Positions 17,661-28,200 of a stretch of DNA of 64,000 nt are shown here, in pieces. Under the pieces are notes generated by a model. That model searched no databases. It worked only from the letters and a program-made list of their open reading frames with translations, and was not told the origin of the DNA. The DNA is from JAAYJM01 sp964498585. Its GTDB lineage: Bacteria > Bacteroidota > Ignavibacteria > Kapaibacteriales > UBA2268. A program made the position numbers and the translations under genes. Positions within the stretch are counted from its first letter, which is position 1. Each line of letters opens with the position of its first letter. The DNA lies in assembly GCA_964498585.1 (NCBI GenBank), contig CAZCHH010000008.1, positions 1 through 64,000 on the forward strand, written 5' to 3'.

Positions 17661-20198
17661 TTAATTATTACTCGCTTCAACTATTTTTTTCTTTTGAACT
17701 TCAGCAAATTGCTCTAAAAAGGGTAAGTTGTAACTTTTAGAAATAAATATAGATTTGTCTAGAGTTTCTAATGCCAGAGTAAACTTTTTATCAATTAAAA
17801 GAAATTTTGATAAGGTAATATAATATAAAGAATTGCTAATAGCACGGAAATTATTGATTTTATCTAAATGAATTGAATTGAATATATTAATTCCATTTTG
17901 ATATTGTCCAAGTTCAAGATAAGCATTAGCCACGAAAATTTTACTTCTTTCGTAATCACTTCCCCATACCTGTTCTAATAGTTTATCGTAATGCGGAAAT
18001 ATTTTTCCCCAGAAATAAATAGTTAAATCATATCTTTGTGCAAGACTTGTAGCAGGCATTAATTCTATATAAAATTGCTGATAGTAATTTTTATAAGCAT
18101 TTGAATATATAAACTTTCTTTCAAATTCCAAACTTTTATCCCAGAAAGACAAAGGAACGTTATGCTCAAAAGCCAGAAGAAAGTAGACTTTTGCAGCAAT
18201 TGTTTTACCAAGTAGCTTTGGATGGACCTGATTTAAATCAATATTTAGTTTATTTAGAGTATCATAATGAAATTTTGCGTTAGAATAATTCAGAGTTAAC
18301 ACATTCTTTGTAAGCAGGATAGAATGCGCAAACATCATACCTTTATCTGTGCTTTTATAAAGTAAATAATTGAGTAAAGAGTCGCCATAGAAGATATTAA
18401 TAAAATCCAAATCATCACAATATTCGAAAAAGAATTTCTGCCATTCAGCATATTTTGCCATCTTAGGTAATAGACACTGACGGGCTTTGGGATTAATGCA
18501 CAGTTCATTTTTTATTGTTAAAAGAATTTTTTCTAAGCCACTGCCTTCAATAAATTTATTTCCTACCTCAATTGTTTTTATTTTTATAAGAATACTACGC
18601 AAGTTAAGAATAAGTTCGTAATCTTTCCTGAAAAAGCAAATTTTTATAAGCCAGCAAATAATATCGTATTTAAGTTTTTCGTTTTCGTTATAAGTACTTA
18701 GCACATATAAAAAAGTTCTTATTTTTATATTTTTGTACTGATTTGCAATATGGTTTACTACAAAGAAAAGAAAAATTTGATAGTTCCTCATTTCAATATA
18801 GTTCGATAAAGCACCTAATTTATTAAAAATCAATTTTTCTTTAAAAACGCCTTGATTCAGTAACTCACGTAATGCATTGATACTATTTTTATGTTGAAAA
18901 AAACTAACAAGTTTGTTTTTTGAAATGTTATATGAGTCTAATCCATAATTAGTTGATTTTAAAAATATATCAATAACAAATTGCTTTTCTTCATTTAATT
19001 CAGTATTTGTAATCCTATCATCAATAAAGCTTGAAATAATCCCTACTTCACTCAAAGATGATTCTTTATTATTTAAATAATTATTAATGTATAGCTCTAA
19101 AAAAAAAGGGTATCTTAATAATTGACAAATATTTGTTGATAGGATTGGCCTTACTAAAGTATAATCATTAATAAAATACTTATTTAAAGCTAATTTAATA
19201 ATACTTTCAATCTCATCTTTATTAAGAAGCTCAAAATTTATTAAAGAATCGTTTGTAGTTTTGAAAGGTAAATTGTAAAAGAATCTTTCTAATGCCTGGA
19301 ATTTACTAATAGTTGAAATTATGTTGTTCCAAGTTGCCGTTCTTGAAAGAAAAATAATTTTAATCCACTTAATATGTTCAATTGTAGATATATACTTTAT
19401 AAATGCATTGATAAATAAATCGAATAGTTTAGAATTGTTTGCAATAGTTTCGATTGAATCAAAAATTATTACACAATTGCCTTCTCTTTTTTCAACATTT
19501 AATTCAAAGAAATTAAGGAACTCTATATAATCATAATTTTTAAAAGTATTAGAAAACCAACTTTGAAAATCAAAACTTTTATTAACTAGTTGAGTAAATG
19601 AATGAGGACCAAAATAGATAAGAACATCATTTGTTGGATTATAATTAAACCATCTTTTTTCTATAAATTTAGCAACAGCAATGCTTTTTCCACAATCCGG
19701 TGGCGAGACTATAGCGGTAACCATTTTATCTGATTCAAAAAAATTGGATATAAAATCTGATGTATTCTGTCGTTCTATAACAATATCGTAAGGTAATTTT
19801 AATTTGTTTTTAACTATTTTATAATTAAGATATGAAAACTCATCTGAAATAGCTTTAAATTCTTGCCAATTATATCGTTGAAGAGATTTATTTTTTTTTG
19901 ATTTTCCTGTTTTTCGATTTTCTTTTTTTTGAAAAATAAAATGTTCAAAACTATCATAACCAGCATATAGAGATAAAGTGTCAAGAGTATAAATTGATGG
20001 TTTATTTGCACTCCTATCTAAACCGAAGAAGCGTCTTATTGTAGTATTTCCGACAGACCTGCCCGTATTTTCAAATATATCATCAACTAATAACTTGCAA
20101 TGAGTATTAGTTTTAAGAATATTATCGAATTTTTTTATTACATCTGACCTTAATAATTCTATAGTATCATCATCAAAAATTTTATATTCTTTTTTCAT
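17661..20198 (-). CDS. STAND/NACHT-like P-loop NTPase with N-terminal HTH-like domain
   Basis: An 845-aa protein I do not recognise as a named gene. The first 90 residues (TTIRRFFGLDRSANKPS, TLDTLSLYAGYDSFEHF) match a pattern I associate with regulator-like N-termini in Bacteroidota, possibly DNA-binding. Walker A is SPPDCGKS at 165-172 and Walker B is CVIIFDSIE at about 242-250; LSRTATWNN resembles a sensor motif. The remaining 500 residues are helical and TPR-like, with no export signal. This order (effector/DNA-binding, NTPase, helical repeats) is that of STAND signal-transduction ATPases, which include transcription regulators and phage-defence sensors. It is divergent from the small HTH gene at 20393 across a 194-bp AT-rich spacer. 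Confidence 0.65.
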   Translation of the reverse strand: MKKEYKIFDDDTIELLRSDVIKKFDNILKTNTHCKLLVDDIFENTGRSVGNTTIRRFFGLDRSANKPSIYTLDTLSLYAGYDSFEHFIFQKKENRKTGKSKKNKSLQRYNWQEFKAISDEFSYLNYKIVKNKLKLPYDIVIERQNTSDFISNFFESDKMVTAIVSPPDCGKSIAVAKFIEKRWFNYNPTNDVLIYFGPHSFTQLVNKSFDFQSWFSNTFKNYDYIEFLNFFELNVEKREGNCVIIFDSIETIANNSKLFDLFINAFIKYISTIEHIKWIKIIFLSRTATWNNIISTISKFQALERFFYNLPFKTTNDSLINFELLNKDEIESIIKLALNKYFINDYTLVRPILSTNICQLLRYPFFLELYINNYLNNKESSLSEVGIISSFIDDRITNTELNEEKQFVIDIFLKSTNYGLDSYNISKNKLVSFFQHKNSINALRELLNQGVFKEKLIFNKLGALSNYIEMRNYQIFLFFVVNHIANQYKNIKIRTFLYVLSTYNENEKLKYDIICWLIKICFFRKDYELILNLRSILIKIKTIEVGNKFIEGSGLEKILLTIKNELCINPKARQCLLPKMAKYAEWQKFFFEYCDDLDFINIFYGDSLLNYLLYKSTDKGMMFAHSILLTKNVLTLNYSNAKFHYDTLNKLNIDLNQVHPKLLGKTIAAKVYFLLAFEHNVPLSFWDKSLEFERKFIYSNAYKNYYQQFYIELMPATSLAQRYDLTIYFWGKIFPHYDKLLEQVWGSDYERSKIFVANAYLELGQYQNGINIFNSIHLDKINNFRAISNSLYYITLSKFLLIDKKFTLALETLDKSIFISKSYNLPFLEQFAEVQKKKIVEASNN

Positions 20199-20392
20199 TT
20201 CAATTAGTAAGTTTTAATTTATAATTTTGCTCTTTTTGAGGTATAGTTTTTTTAAAATTGGGAAAAAATGGAAATTCTTTTTTTAATACTATTCAATTAT
20301 ATTGGAATTAGAAAAAAGTTATATTCCTATTATTTATTCAAAATAATGTAATATAACAAATATTTAATATATAAAAAAATTTAAGGTGCATT

Positions 20393-20728
20393 ATGAAATA
20401 CGGTATAACATTGACTCGATTGGAAGAGAGGAAATTGTCATATCTTATAAAAAACTCTCCTAAATTCAGAATACGTCAAAGGGCTCATGCTATCTTGCTA
20501 TATTCTAAGAATTACGATGTTGATAATTTAGCTGGAATATTTGATGTACATCGTGATACTATTAACCGCTGGCTCGTTATGTGGGACCAAAAAGGTGTTT
20601 TAGGACTTTATGACATTCCAAGAAGCGGAAGACCTCATATTAACAGAAAACAAGATGATATTTGCTGCGACGATAAGTATGAATTGGATATGGAAGAATT
20701 AAGCTACTCTTTAGCAAAGGTTGATTAG
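20393..20728 (+). CDS. solo IS630-type helix-turn-helix protein
   Basis: A 111-aa protein equivalent to the N-terminal DNA-binding part of IS630-family transposases. FRIRQRAHAILLYSKNYDVDNLAGIF and VHRDTINRWLVMWDQKGVLGLYD form the tandem HTH, followed by the usual linker PRSGRPH. The DDE catalytic domain is absent: the frame ends in an acidic tail, and no remnant follows before the terminator. AAGGTG precedes the ATG, and a rho-independent terminator follows at 20801, so it looks like an intact small gene rather than a broken transposase. It may have been co-opted as a regulator, possibly with the divergent STAND gene. Confidence 0.75.
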   Translation: MKYGITLTRLEERKLSYLIKNSPKFRIRQRAHAILLYSKNYDVDNLAGIFDVHRDTINRWLVMWDQKGVLGLYDIPRSGRPHINRKQDDICCDDKYELDMEELSYSLAKVD

Positions 20729-20800
20729 CTAGACAAATGATTTATTTTATATATGTAGATTAAGTAGAGTTTTTATTGAGTTTCTTTCCTAAAAAATTTA

Positions 20801-20835
20801 AACCTTCTGAAATGTAATAATCAGAAGGTTTTTTT
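20801..20835 (+). terminator. rho-independent terminator after the HTH gene
   Basis: A perfect 10-bp stem AACCTTCTGA/TCAGAAGGTT with a 10-base loop is followed by a run of seven T residues. It lies 73 bp downstream of the HTH gene stop. Confidence 0.85.
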
Positions 20836-21347
20836 ATGCTGTTTTTAGAAAAGTAATAAAATTGTATATCTTATACCAAACCTACAACAAGTAGTGCAAA
20901 ATAAAATTGTCATTCCGAAATCCCTAGTAAAGCAAGTGATTTATTTAAATTGAGATGACATAATTTTTATTCTGTCATTCTAATCACAGCGAAGAATCCA
21001 GAAAAAACCTTAATCCCTAATCCTCTGGATTCTTCACAACGCTTCAGAATGACAGTTAAATTACAAACAACACTTACAAAAATGTTTCGTTTCAAATATG
21101 AAATGATATCATTGAGCTAATAAATAAAAAAAGTGCATCAACTCAACTTTGTTTAAATCTGAATATGAAATTACGTAAAGTGAGATAATAAAAAGTGTTG
21201 TGTAATAATTTACACACTGTTAGTTTAAAATCACAAATATTTTTTTTAAAATTTTAAAATTGGAATAATATCAAATTAATTTGGAAATTTAATATTGAAA
21301 ATTCAATTTTATGACATAAATTTGTATTATGAAAAAGAATGGGTTAA
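20836..21347. repeat. dispersed repeat fragments before the tRNA
   Basis: No supportable ORF. ATACCAAACC at 20873 begins a copy of the MITE-like family seen at 53256 (ATACCAAACC, then AAGTGCAAAAT-like sequence and TGTCATTC). A second palindromic segment at about 20980-21055 pairs TGTCATTCTAATCACAGCGAAGAATCCAG with CTGGATTCTTCACAACGCTTCAGAATGACA. The last 100 bp are AT-rich and contain the tRNA promoter. Confidence 0.65.
21295..21324 (+). promoter_or_regulatory. Bacteroidota-type promoter of the tRNA
   Basis: TTG at 21295-21297 and TAAATTTG at 21317-21324 are separated by 19 bp, matching the known primary sigma-factor consensus of Bacteroidota (TTTG near -33 and TAnnTTTG near -7). Initiation would fall near 21331, about 17 bases before the tRNA. 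Confidence 0.55.
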
Positions 21348-21423
21348 GCGCCCGTAGCTCAAATTGGACAAGAGCGTTGGATTCCGGTTCCAAAAGTTGG
21401 GGGTTCGAGTCCCTTCGGGCGTA
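21348..21423 (+). tRNA. tRNA-Arg (anticodon CCG)
   Basis: A complete cloverleaf can be folded: acceptor stem GCGCCCG/CGGGCGT (first pair G-T), D-stem GCTC/GAGC, anticodon stem TTGGA/TCCAA with loop TTCCGGT, a five-base variable loop, and T-arm GGGGG-TTCGAGT-CCCTT. The anticodon is CCG at 21384-21386, decoding CGG as arginine. The discriminator base is A at 21423, and CCA is not encoded. The next gene starts 35 bp downstream. Confidence 0.95.
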
Positions 21424-21458
21424 CATTAAGTATTTATAAATAAATAAGTTAAAATAAT

Positions 21459-22205
21459 ATGAAAAAAAAGAATTTTACTCAAGAGACCGAAGAAAATATT
21501 GGAGAAAAATTTCCTTTAAAGAAACAGGACAATTTAAATACAATTGAAAAGATTCAAAATTATATACAAAATAATAGCAAAAAAATAATAACTTATTCGA
21601 TAATAGTAATAGCAGTAACTGCTTTATTTTTCTTTATAAAGAATAAGTTTGAATCAGATGCAGTGGAGAAAAAAGAAGAAGCATCGGTATCTTTAGCTAG
21701 AATTTTACCATATTATAACGAAGCAAATTATGATGTTGCTTTAAAAGGCGAGCCAACAGTTACAATACGCGGTGAAAAAGTCATTGGACTTACTGAAATA
21801 GTTGAAAATTATGAAGGTTTGGAAGAAGGCAAAGTGGCTGCTTTGTATGCCGGAAATTGCTTATTAAATTTAAATAAATTCGAAGAATCCAAAAAATATT
21901 TTGAAATAGCTTTAAAATCTGAAGCAAATACCGTTTTAGAAGGTGCAAACGCCGGAATGGGGGTTGCTTTAGAGTCATTAAAAGATTATGCTAATGCTTC
22001 TAAATACTACGAAGAAGCATCAAAATTAGGTGTAACAGTTGGTTCTAAAAACAGATACGCATTTTTTTCAGGTATTTGCTATGAAAAAGCTGGAAATAAA
22101 GACAAAGCAATAGAAATATATAAAGAAATAATTTTAGAAGCTGGCTCAGAATACGTAGGGCTATCCAAAGCACGTCTTATTAGACTTGGCACAGTTATTG
22201 AATAG
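21459..22205 (+). CDS. membrane-anchored TPR protein
   Basis: A 248-aa protein. Residues 1-40 are charged and cytoplasmic, residues about 44-62 form one membrane helix (IITYSIIVIAVTALFFF), and the rest is exported and built of tetratricopeptide-like repeats. Three are clear: GKVAALYAGNCLLNLNKFEESKKYF, a middle one around GAGMGVALESLKDYANASKYYEEA, and RYAFFSGICYEKAGNKDKAIEIYKEI. The architecture resembles YfgM-like proteins that associate with the Sec translocon and periplasmic chaperones; that role is an inference. It is 91 bp upstream of the giant secreted protein and may be cotranscribed with it. Confidence 0.75.
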   Translation: MKKKNFTQETEENIGEKFPLKKQDNLNTIEKIQNYIQNNSKKIITYSIIVIAVTALFFFIKNKFESDAVEKKEEASVSLARILPYYNEANYDVALKGEPTVTIRGEKVIGLTEIVENYEGLEEGKVAALYAGNCLLNLNKFEESKKYFEIALKSEANTVLEGANAGMGVALESLKDYANASKYYEEASKLGVTVGSKNRYAFFSGICYEKAGNKDKAIEIYKEIILEAGSEYVGLSKARLIRLGTVIE

Positions 22206-22296
22206 AACATTTTGTTTGATAACATAAATATATATAGAAAATAAATGTATGTTTTTCATAAATTAATAATATAAATCATTTTTAATCGGAGGTATT

Positions 22297-25200
22297 ATGC
22301 ATCGATTGTTTCGTTTAAGCTTCTTAGTGATGCTTTTCGGCATTTTCCTAATATGGGAAGCAGATGCCCAAAGGCCACAAGCTTACATTTCGGGCAAGAT
22401 AGAGCCCAATGATGTAAGAATCTTACTTAAAGATACTACCTACATAATTAATAGAGATTATGTGGTAGCAGGAACATTAATTATCGAACCCGGAACAACA
22501 GTGTTGTTCTATCCGAATGGTCGTTTAATTGACTCTGTTGGCGGCAGAATCATTGCAGACGGCTTTTCAAAATCAGTTTACAACCGTCATCCAGATGGTA
22601 TAATTCCGCTTCCCGGACATTCTACCAATCTAATTCAACAATTTACAGGGTATTATGACCTTAGGTATTTTGCATATCGCTCTGCTACGGACCAGACAAT
22701 AAGATGGACTACAGAGAGAGAAAAAACAATTCATAGTAACAAATACAATTTAGTGTACAATCTTCTTCTTGATACAGTTCAAAGAAAAATAACTTCTCCA
22801 ATACCAGGCACTATACCAACAGTAAACCAAGTATGGATTAGCTATGAAGAAGCTATTATGTTCACTGCATCGAAATTACACTCTTTTGACCCAGTTAAAA
22901 ACTTATATCCTTTAGACTCAGCCAGATTAAATGTAAAAGAAAATAGAATTAATTTTATTGGTCAACCGGTTGATAATTTCTCTAGAGAATGGGGACATAT
23001 AGTTATTCTTCCCGGTTCTGGAATTGCATTCTTCAGAAACTGTACTTTCGACGGTTTCCGCAAAGATACTACAGTTGACAGAACAAAATATTATGGTTAT
23101 GAAACATTCGCAACAAATCCACTTCCCTGGATGAATTTGACAGTTGCACAAGTAGATAATTTAAATAACCAGATGAGAGTTATTACTAATGGTAGTGGTG
23201 GTGCAATTACTACATTCTCATCACGTACCTGGCTTATTGACTGCGAATTTAAAAATAATATGGCACGTCATCGTGGCGGTGCTATTCAGTTTTTACAATC
23301 GCCTAACGGTTTCCCAAAAGATGGTGCCTTCGCTTTTACTACTTATTATCCAGCAATAAAAAATCCAAATATTACTGAAAGAGATGGCGCTCCTTCAACC
23401 ATAAATGCACTTGTCCCGGTAATTGATTATATTGATGAGCAATTTGCTGAGCCAAATTTAGCTTCAGTTCCACTTGCTCCATTCCAATATGATTTTGCCA
23501 GACAAGCTTATGATGATGGACGTATGTCAATTTTCCTTGGCAGATTTAGAAACGTATCTTTTACAAATAATAAAGTATTACTTTCAAATATCGGACAAAA
23601 AGCTGTTGGAACTCCTCCAGTTCTTATCATAACCGATTTAGAAAATGAAGCAGAACCGCAAAAAGACGGACGTAATACCGCAGCTGGTGGTGCTATGTAT
23701 ATTTACGGTCAAAATCCACTTGAAGTTGGTCTTGGTGTAAATAACAGTTTATTCATCAAAGCAGCAGATGGTGTTACTGATGAACTTCTTACTTTCAAAG
23801 ATGATACTTTTGAAGCATTAAACAATAATGCAACATCATATCAACCAATTTTAGAAGATGTATTCACCCAGCAAGGTGCTAATGGTGGTGCTATTTATGT
23901 TGGTAATATAAATTTAGATAATCCATATTTAAGTAATGATGCTACTTCTTTGATTGTTAGTGGTGCATTTAAAAATAATTTAACAGCTACTCCTTATATT
24001 AATGAAGATTTAGAAGAACTTGATGATGCTGCTAATTTTTCAAAAGGTGGAGCAATTTATACTTATTCTAATAACTGGAATGCCCGCTTACAAGTACGTG
24101 GCGGTCCGGCAAGAGTTAATACTGGAAATGAAACAGAATTTATAAATAACATTTCTGGAGTTGGTGGAGCTATCTTCGTTCAAGCAGTTTGGGGAAATCA
24201 ACAATCTCCAATTCTCGGCGGACACGATGTAAAAAGTTTAGCCGCACAACTTAATGACTATCCAAGAGACTATGGTTTCTATGTATTATTTGAAAACAAT
24301 TCAGCACAATACTTTGGCGGAGCTATTTATACCGAAAGAACACCAGTAATTACCGGTGCCGGTGGTATTGATGGTCTTTCTTCAATGGGTTATGGTGGTG
24401 TTCGTTCAATAAGATTCTTAGAAAACTCAGCAAGATATTCCGGCGGTGCTTTAAATGTCGATTTATCTCGTAGAGCTTTATTACCTGAAGAAAAAGCAAT
24501 CCAAATAATCAGAGCTGAATTTGTTGAAAATACAGTTGGTTTAAATACAGAAATTTCTGCAGATAATAAAAAACTTATCAGAGGTGGTGGTGCTATTTAT
24601 TCAGTTGATGCAGACATTAACTTAGTTAAAGGTACTGAATTCAGAGCAAATAAAGTTATGAATGGTAATGGTGCTGCTATTGCACTAATCCGTCCAATCA
24701 GAGAAATCAAGAGATTCTTCTTAACAGACTTGGATAATGTTGTTTTTGACCCACTTAAAAATAATATTGCCACAAACTTTATTTCGAATGATGATGTATT
24801 TACATTCAATCCAAGCACATATCCTCCGCAAACAGGTATGTTAACCCGTTTCCTTGATAACGAAATTATGGTTGAAGATGATGTTCTTAATGCCCAAAGT
24901 GGAACTGGAACTACTCAAGTTGAAATTCCCGGAACAATTGTAAGAAATGATAACTTTTATGGAATTCATTTCTTAAATCAGGAAACAGGTTTCGCAGCTG
25001 GTGAAAACGGAACAATTATGAAAATAACTGAAGATGGAACAAAATGGGAATATGTTGAAGCACAACCATTTAATTATTCAGATATAACTTTTGTTACAAA
25101 TAGTATTGGTTTTGCAACAACTTTCGATGGTTATCTTGTTAAAACCAATGATGGAGGTTTAACCTGGTTTGTCAGTAATATATATTTTAGCCCACTTAAT

Positions 25201-28200
25201 GCTATTGCTTTTAATGGCTCAAAAGGCGCTATGATTGGTGATGATGGTTTTATTAGATTAACTGACGATGGTGGAAATACCTGGGGAGCTACTATTCCTG
25301 GTTTTCCTGCACAACCAACTAATTTTACTGAAAAAGATTTATTCGGTTTATTCTGGGCTGATGCTGATAATCTATGGATTGTCGGCTCTGAAGGCACTAT
25401 TATAAAAGTAAGCACATTAAACGGTTGGGAATTTGTTACCTCCAATACATTTAACAATTTAAATTCACTTTATTTTGTTAATGCAAATGTTGGTTACATT
25501 GTCGGAGATGGTGCTATTGTTCTTAAAACAACAAATGGTGGACTTTCCTGGGAAGGCGATTACAGACCAGAAAATGTTGACTTTACTAAGATATCCTTTA
25601 AATTAAATATAGGATTTATCCTCGGTGAAAACGGCATTGTTTTACAAACAACAGATGCCGGAGAAACTTGGGCACAACAAGTATCAAATACGGAAGGTGA
25701 TTTATTTGACTTATTCTTTATAACACCTCAAATCGGTTATATGGTCGGTGAAAATCAGCCAGTTGAAGGTACTACATATACCTCCAGTTTATTGAAGACT
25801 GAAGATGGCGGTGCTACTTGGAATAAAGTTATGATTAGCGATACAGCAAGATTAGATGTAAGAAGATACCACCCACATCCAAATGTTAATTTACCAGAAA
25901 ATGGCATTGGTCTTGGAGGTGCTATTTATGTCCTTGATATTATAAATTCAAACAGAGCATTAAGAGAAGATAGTGTAAGATTAAACAGAGTTAGATTCCA
26001 AAGCAATAAAGCTTATAGCGGAGCTGCTGTTTATTCTGATAATTATAACTTAAACTTTATTTTAACCCGTTGCTTGGTTACAGGTAATGAAGCAATAGAC
26101 AATAATCAAATTGGTATTTTACAAAATGCTATAACTGGTCCTTATATTAAAGAACCATTACCCGGAATAACAGAAAAGAATGAAGCATCAAGCGATTTAG
26201 CTGGCGCAATTTTCTATGCAAACGTAATGGGACCATTACCGGCAAATACTTCATCAATTACTGCTAACTCAATTTATGACAACAAAGCAAGATTCCTCTT
26301 CCGTCTTCCCGATGCTCCAAATACAAAAGGAGTATTAGTCGGAACAAGCGGTATCGGCTATGGTGGTATTGATACTTTACGGAGTAATTACTGGGGACAC
26401 ACCGAAGCAAATGTTAATATGGTTGTTAGCAATGTTCACGGTGGCTGGGCAAATGCAGTTAAAGAAACATTCTTTATTGCTACTGACAATCAAAATCATT
26501 TAGGTTATATTTGGTGGAATAATGCTAATCCAAGAATGAATCCTTTAGAACAAGGACCATTTGAAAGTATTAACAGATTTAATTATCAGCCAATTCCACT
26601 TTTAAATATACAGGGTGATGAAAACACTGCTGCACCAAACAGTATTCCAGAAAAACTTTTGATGTCCGGCTTTGTATATGATATTTATGATAAAGGTACA
26701 GACATTAAAACGGCAGATTATTCAAATCGTAGAATGAGTCCAATTGAAGATTTTGCAGTTGGTATTCCACCAAAATTTGAATTATATTCTGATGATACTA
26801 AACCATCAAATGGAAAATATATAAAGAGATATACAAGAGACCCATTTGTTGCTGAAATGAGAGACGAAAACTCAGAATTAAAATATCCTTTAATTACACA
26901 ATTACAAGACGAATTTTATGCAGATGCAGATGGCATATTCTATCATCCGGTAGGTTATCCATTGTTTATCGAAACAAAAATAGATTATGAAGGTTTCATT
27001 GAAATATCAAATCACGACCCAAGAGCATTGAATGAGACAGTATTCTTTGTAATTAATGAAACTACTGGTGATTACATTCGTGTAAATATGAAGCAATTCT
27101 CCGAAGACGCTATTCAAGGTGTTGACGAAGCTAGAAGTTTATTTAGAGCAAGAGTCGAATTAGTACCAGACTCAACAAACCGCTCTTCTTCTGCTATTAA
27201 ACCGGGTATTGCCAGAAGAATTTCTGAGGGCTTGCCTACTTATGGTAGCTTGTTCCAACTTCTTGATAGTTTGAACAGAAATCCATATAATGAAGATGCT
27301 GCTACCTTACCTGGTAGAAAATACTATGAAAGCACAAACTCTTTTGCAAATAAAACTAATTTATTTAGCAACAGACCTTCAATGCCAGCATCAGACCAAG
27401 GCAAACAAACATACTTTGCCGGTGAAAGATATGCTGCATTACCAGTTAACGTTGGTGATTCTGTATTTATCGTTTCAAGGTCATATTTATGGCAATATGG
27501 TCCTACTGAAGCATTGAAAAAAGGTTTACAGTTTGTAGTAACCGGCTCAGTTAATCCACCAGAATACACAGGTGATATACCTGCTCTTGGCGAAAGAAAA
27601 ATTATTGATATAGTTCCTTCTGAATATCCATGGAAGAGAGACTTAGGAATTCCAGATACTATTTGGAACGATGACTTTATGAACAAAATATTCTTAACTG
27701 AAAACAGAACATATCCAGTAAGAAGAGGTGCTTACAGCGACCATCAAAGTATATATTATTTATTATCAGAGGAAGAACTGGAAAAGAACTTAGAACCCGG
27801 CTCAATGGAAGGCCGTGATTCTATCTTAGCAGTAACTGCTATTGATAATAATGGCTTTATTGACCCAATGTCCTTAATTGACCCAGATAATTATACTAAT
27901 TTATCATATAAATATAAATTCAATCCAAATGATGCTTTAATGTATTGGTTCTGGGCAAAGATGATTCCAAGCTCTGGTCCTGAAAAGAATGAAGCATCTG
28001 GCTGGATGCAGTTTAATGGTAAACCAATAAATCCATTCGTAGTTCCTGAAGGTGAATTTGTTACCGTAAGAGTCGATAACTATCCACCACACTGGAGAAC
28101 AATTGATAAACTTAAAGAATTATCCGGCTTAGATGAAGATTATATAAGTAAATTCATTAATTTGTTCAAACCATATTTGAACGCACCTTTATATACAGAT

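Noticed and set aside
20393..20728. Complete IS630 insertion sequence
   Set aside because: The DDE catalytic domain is absent, and I see no terminal inverted repeats or TA target duplication around it.
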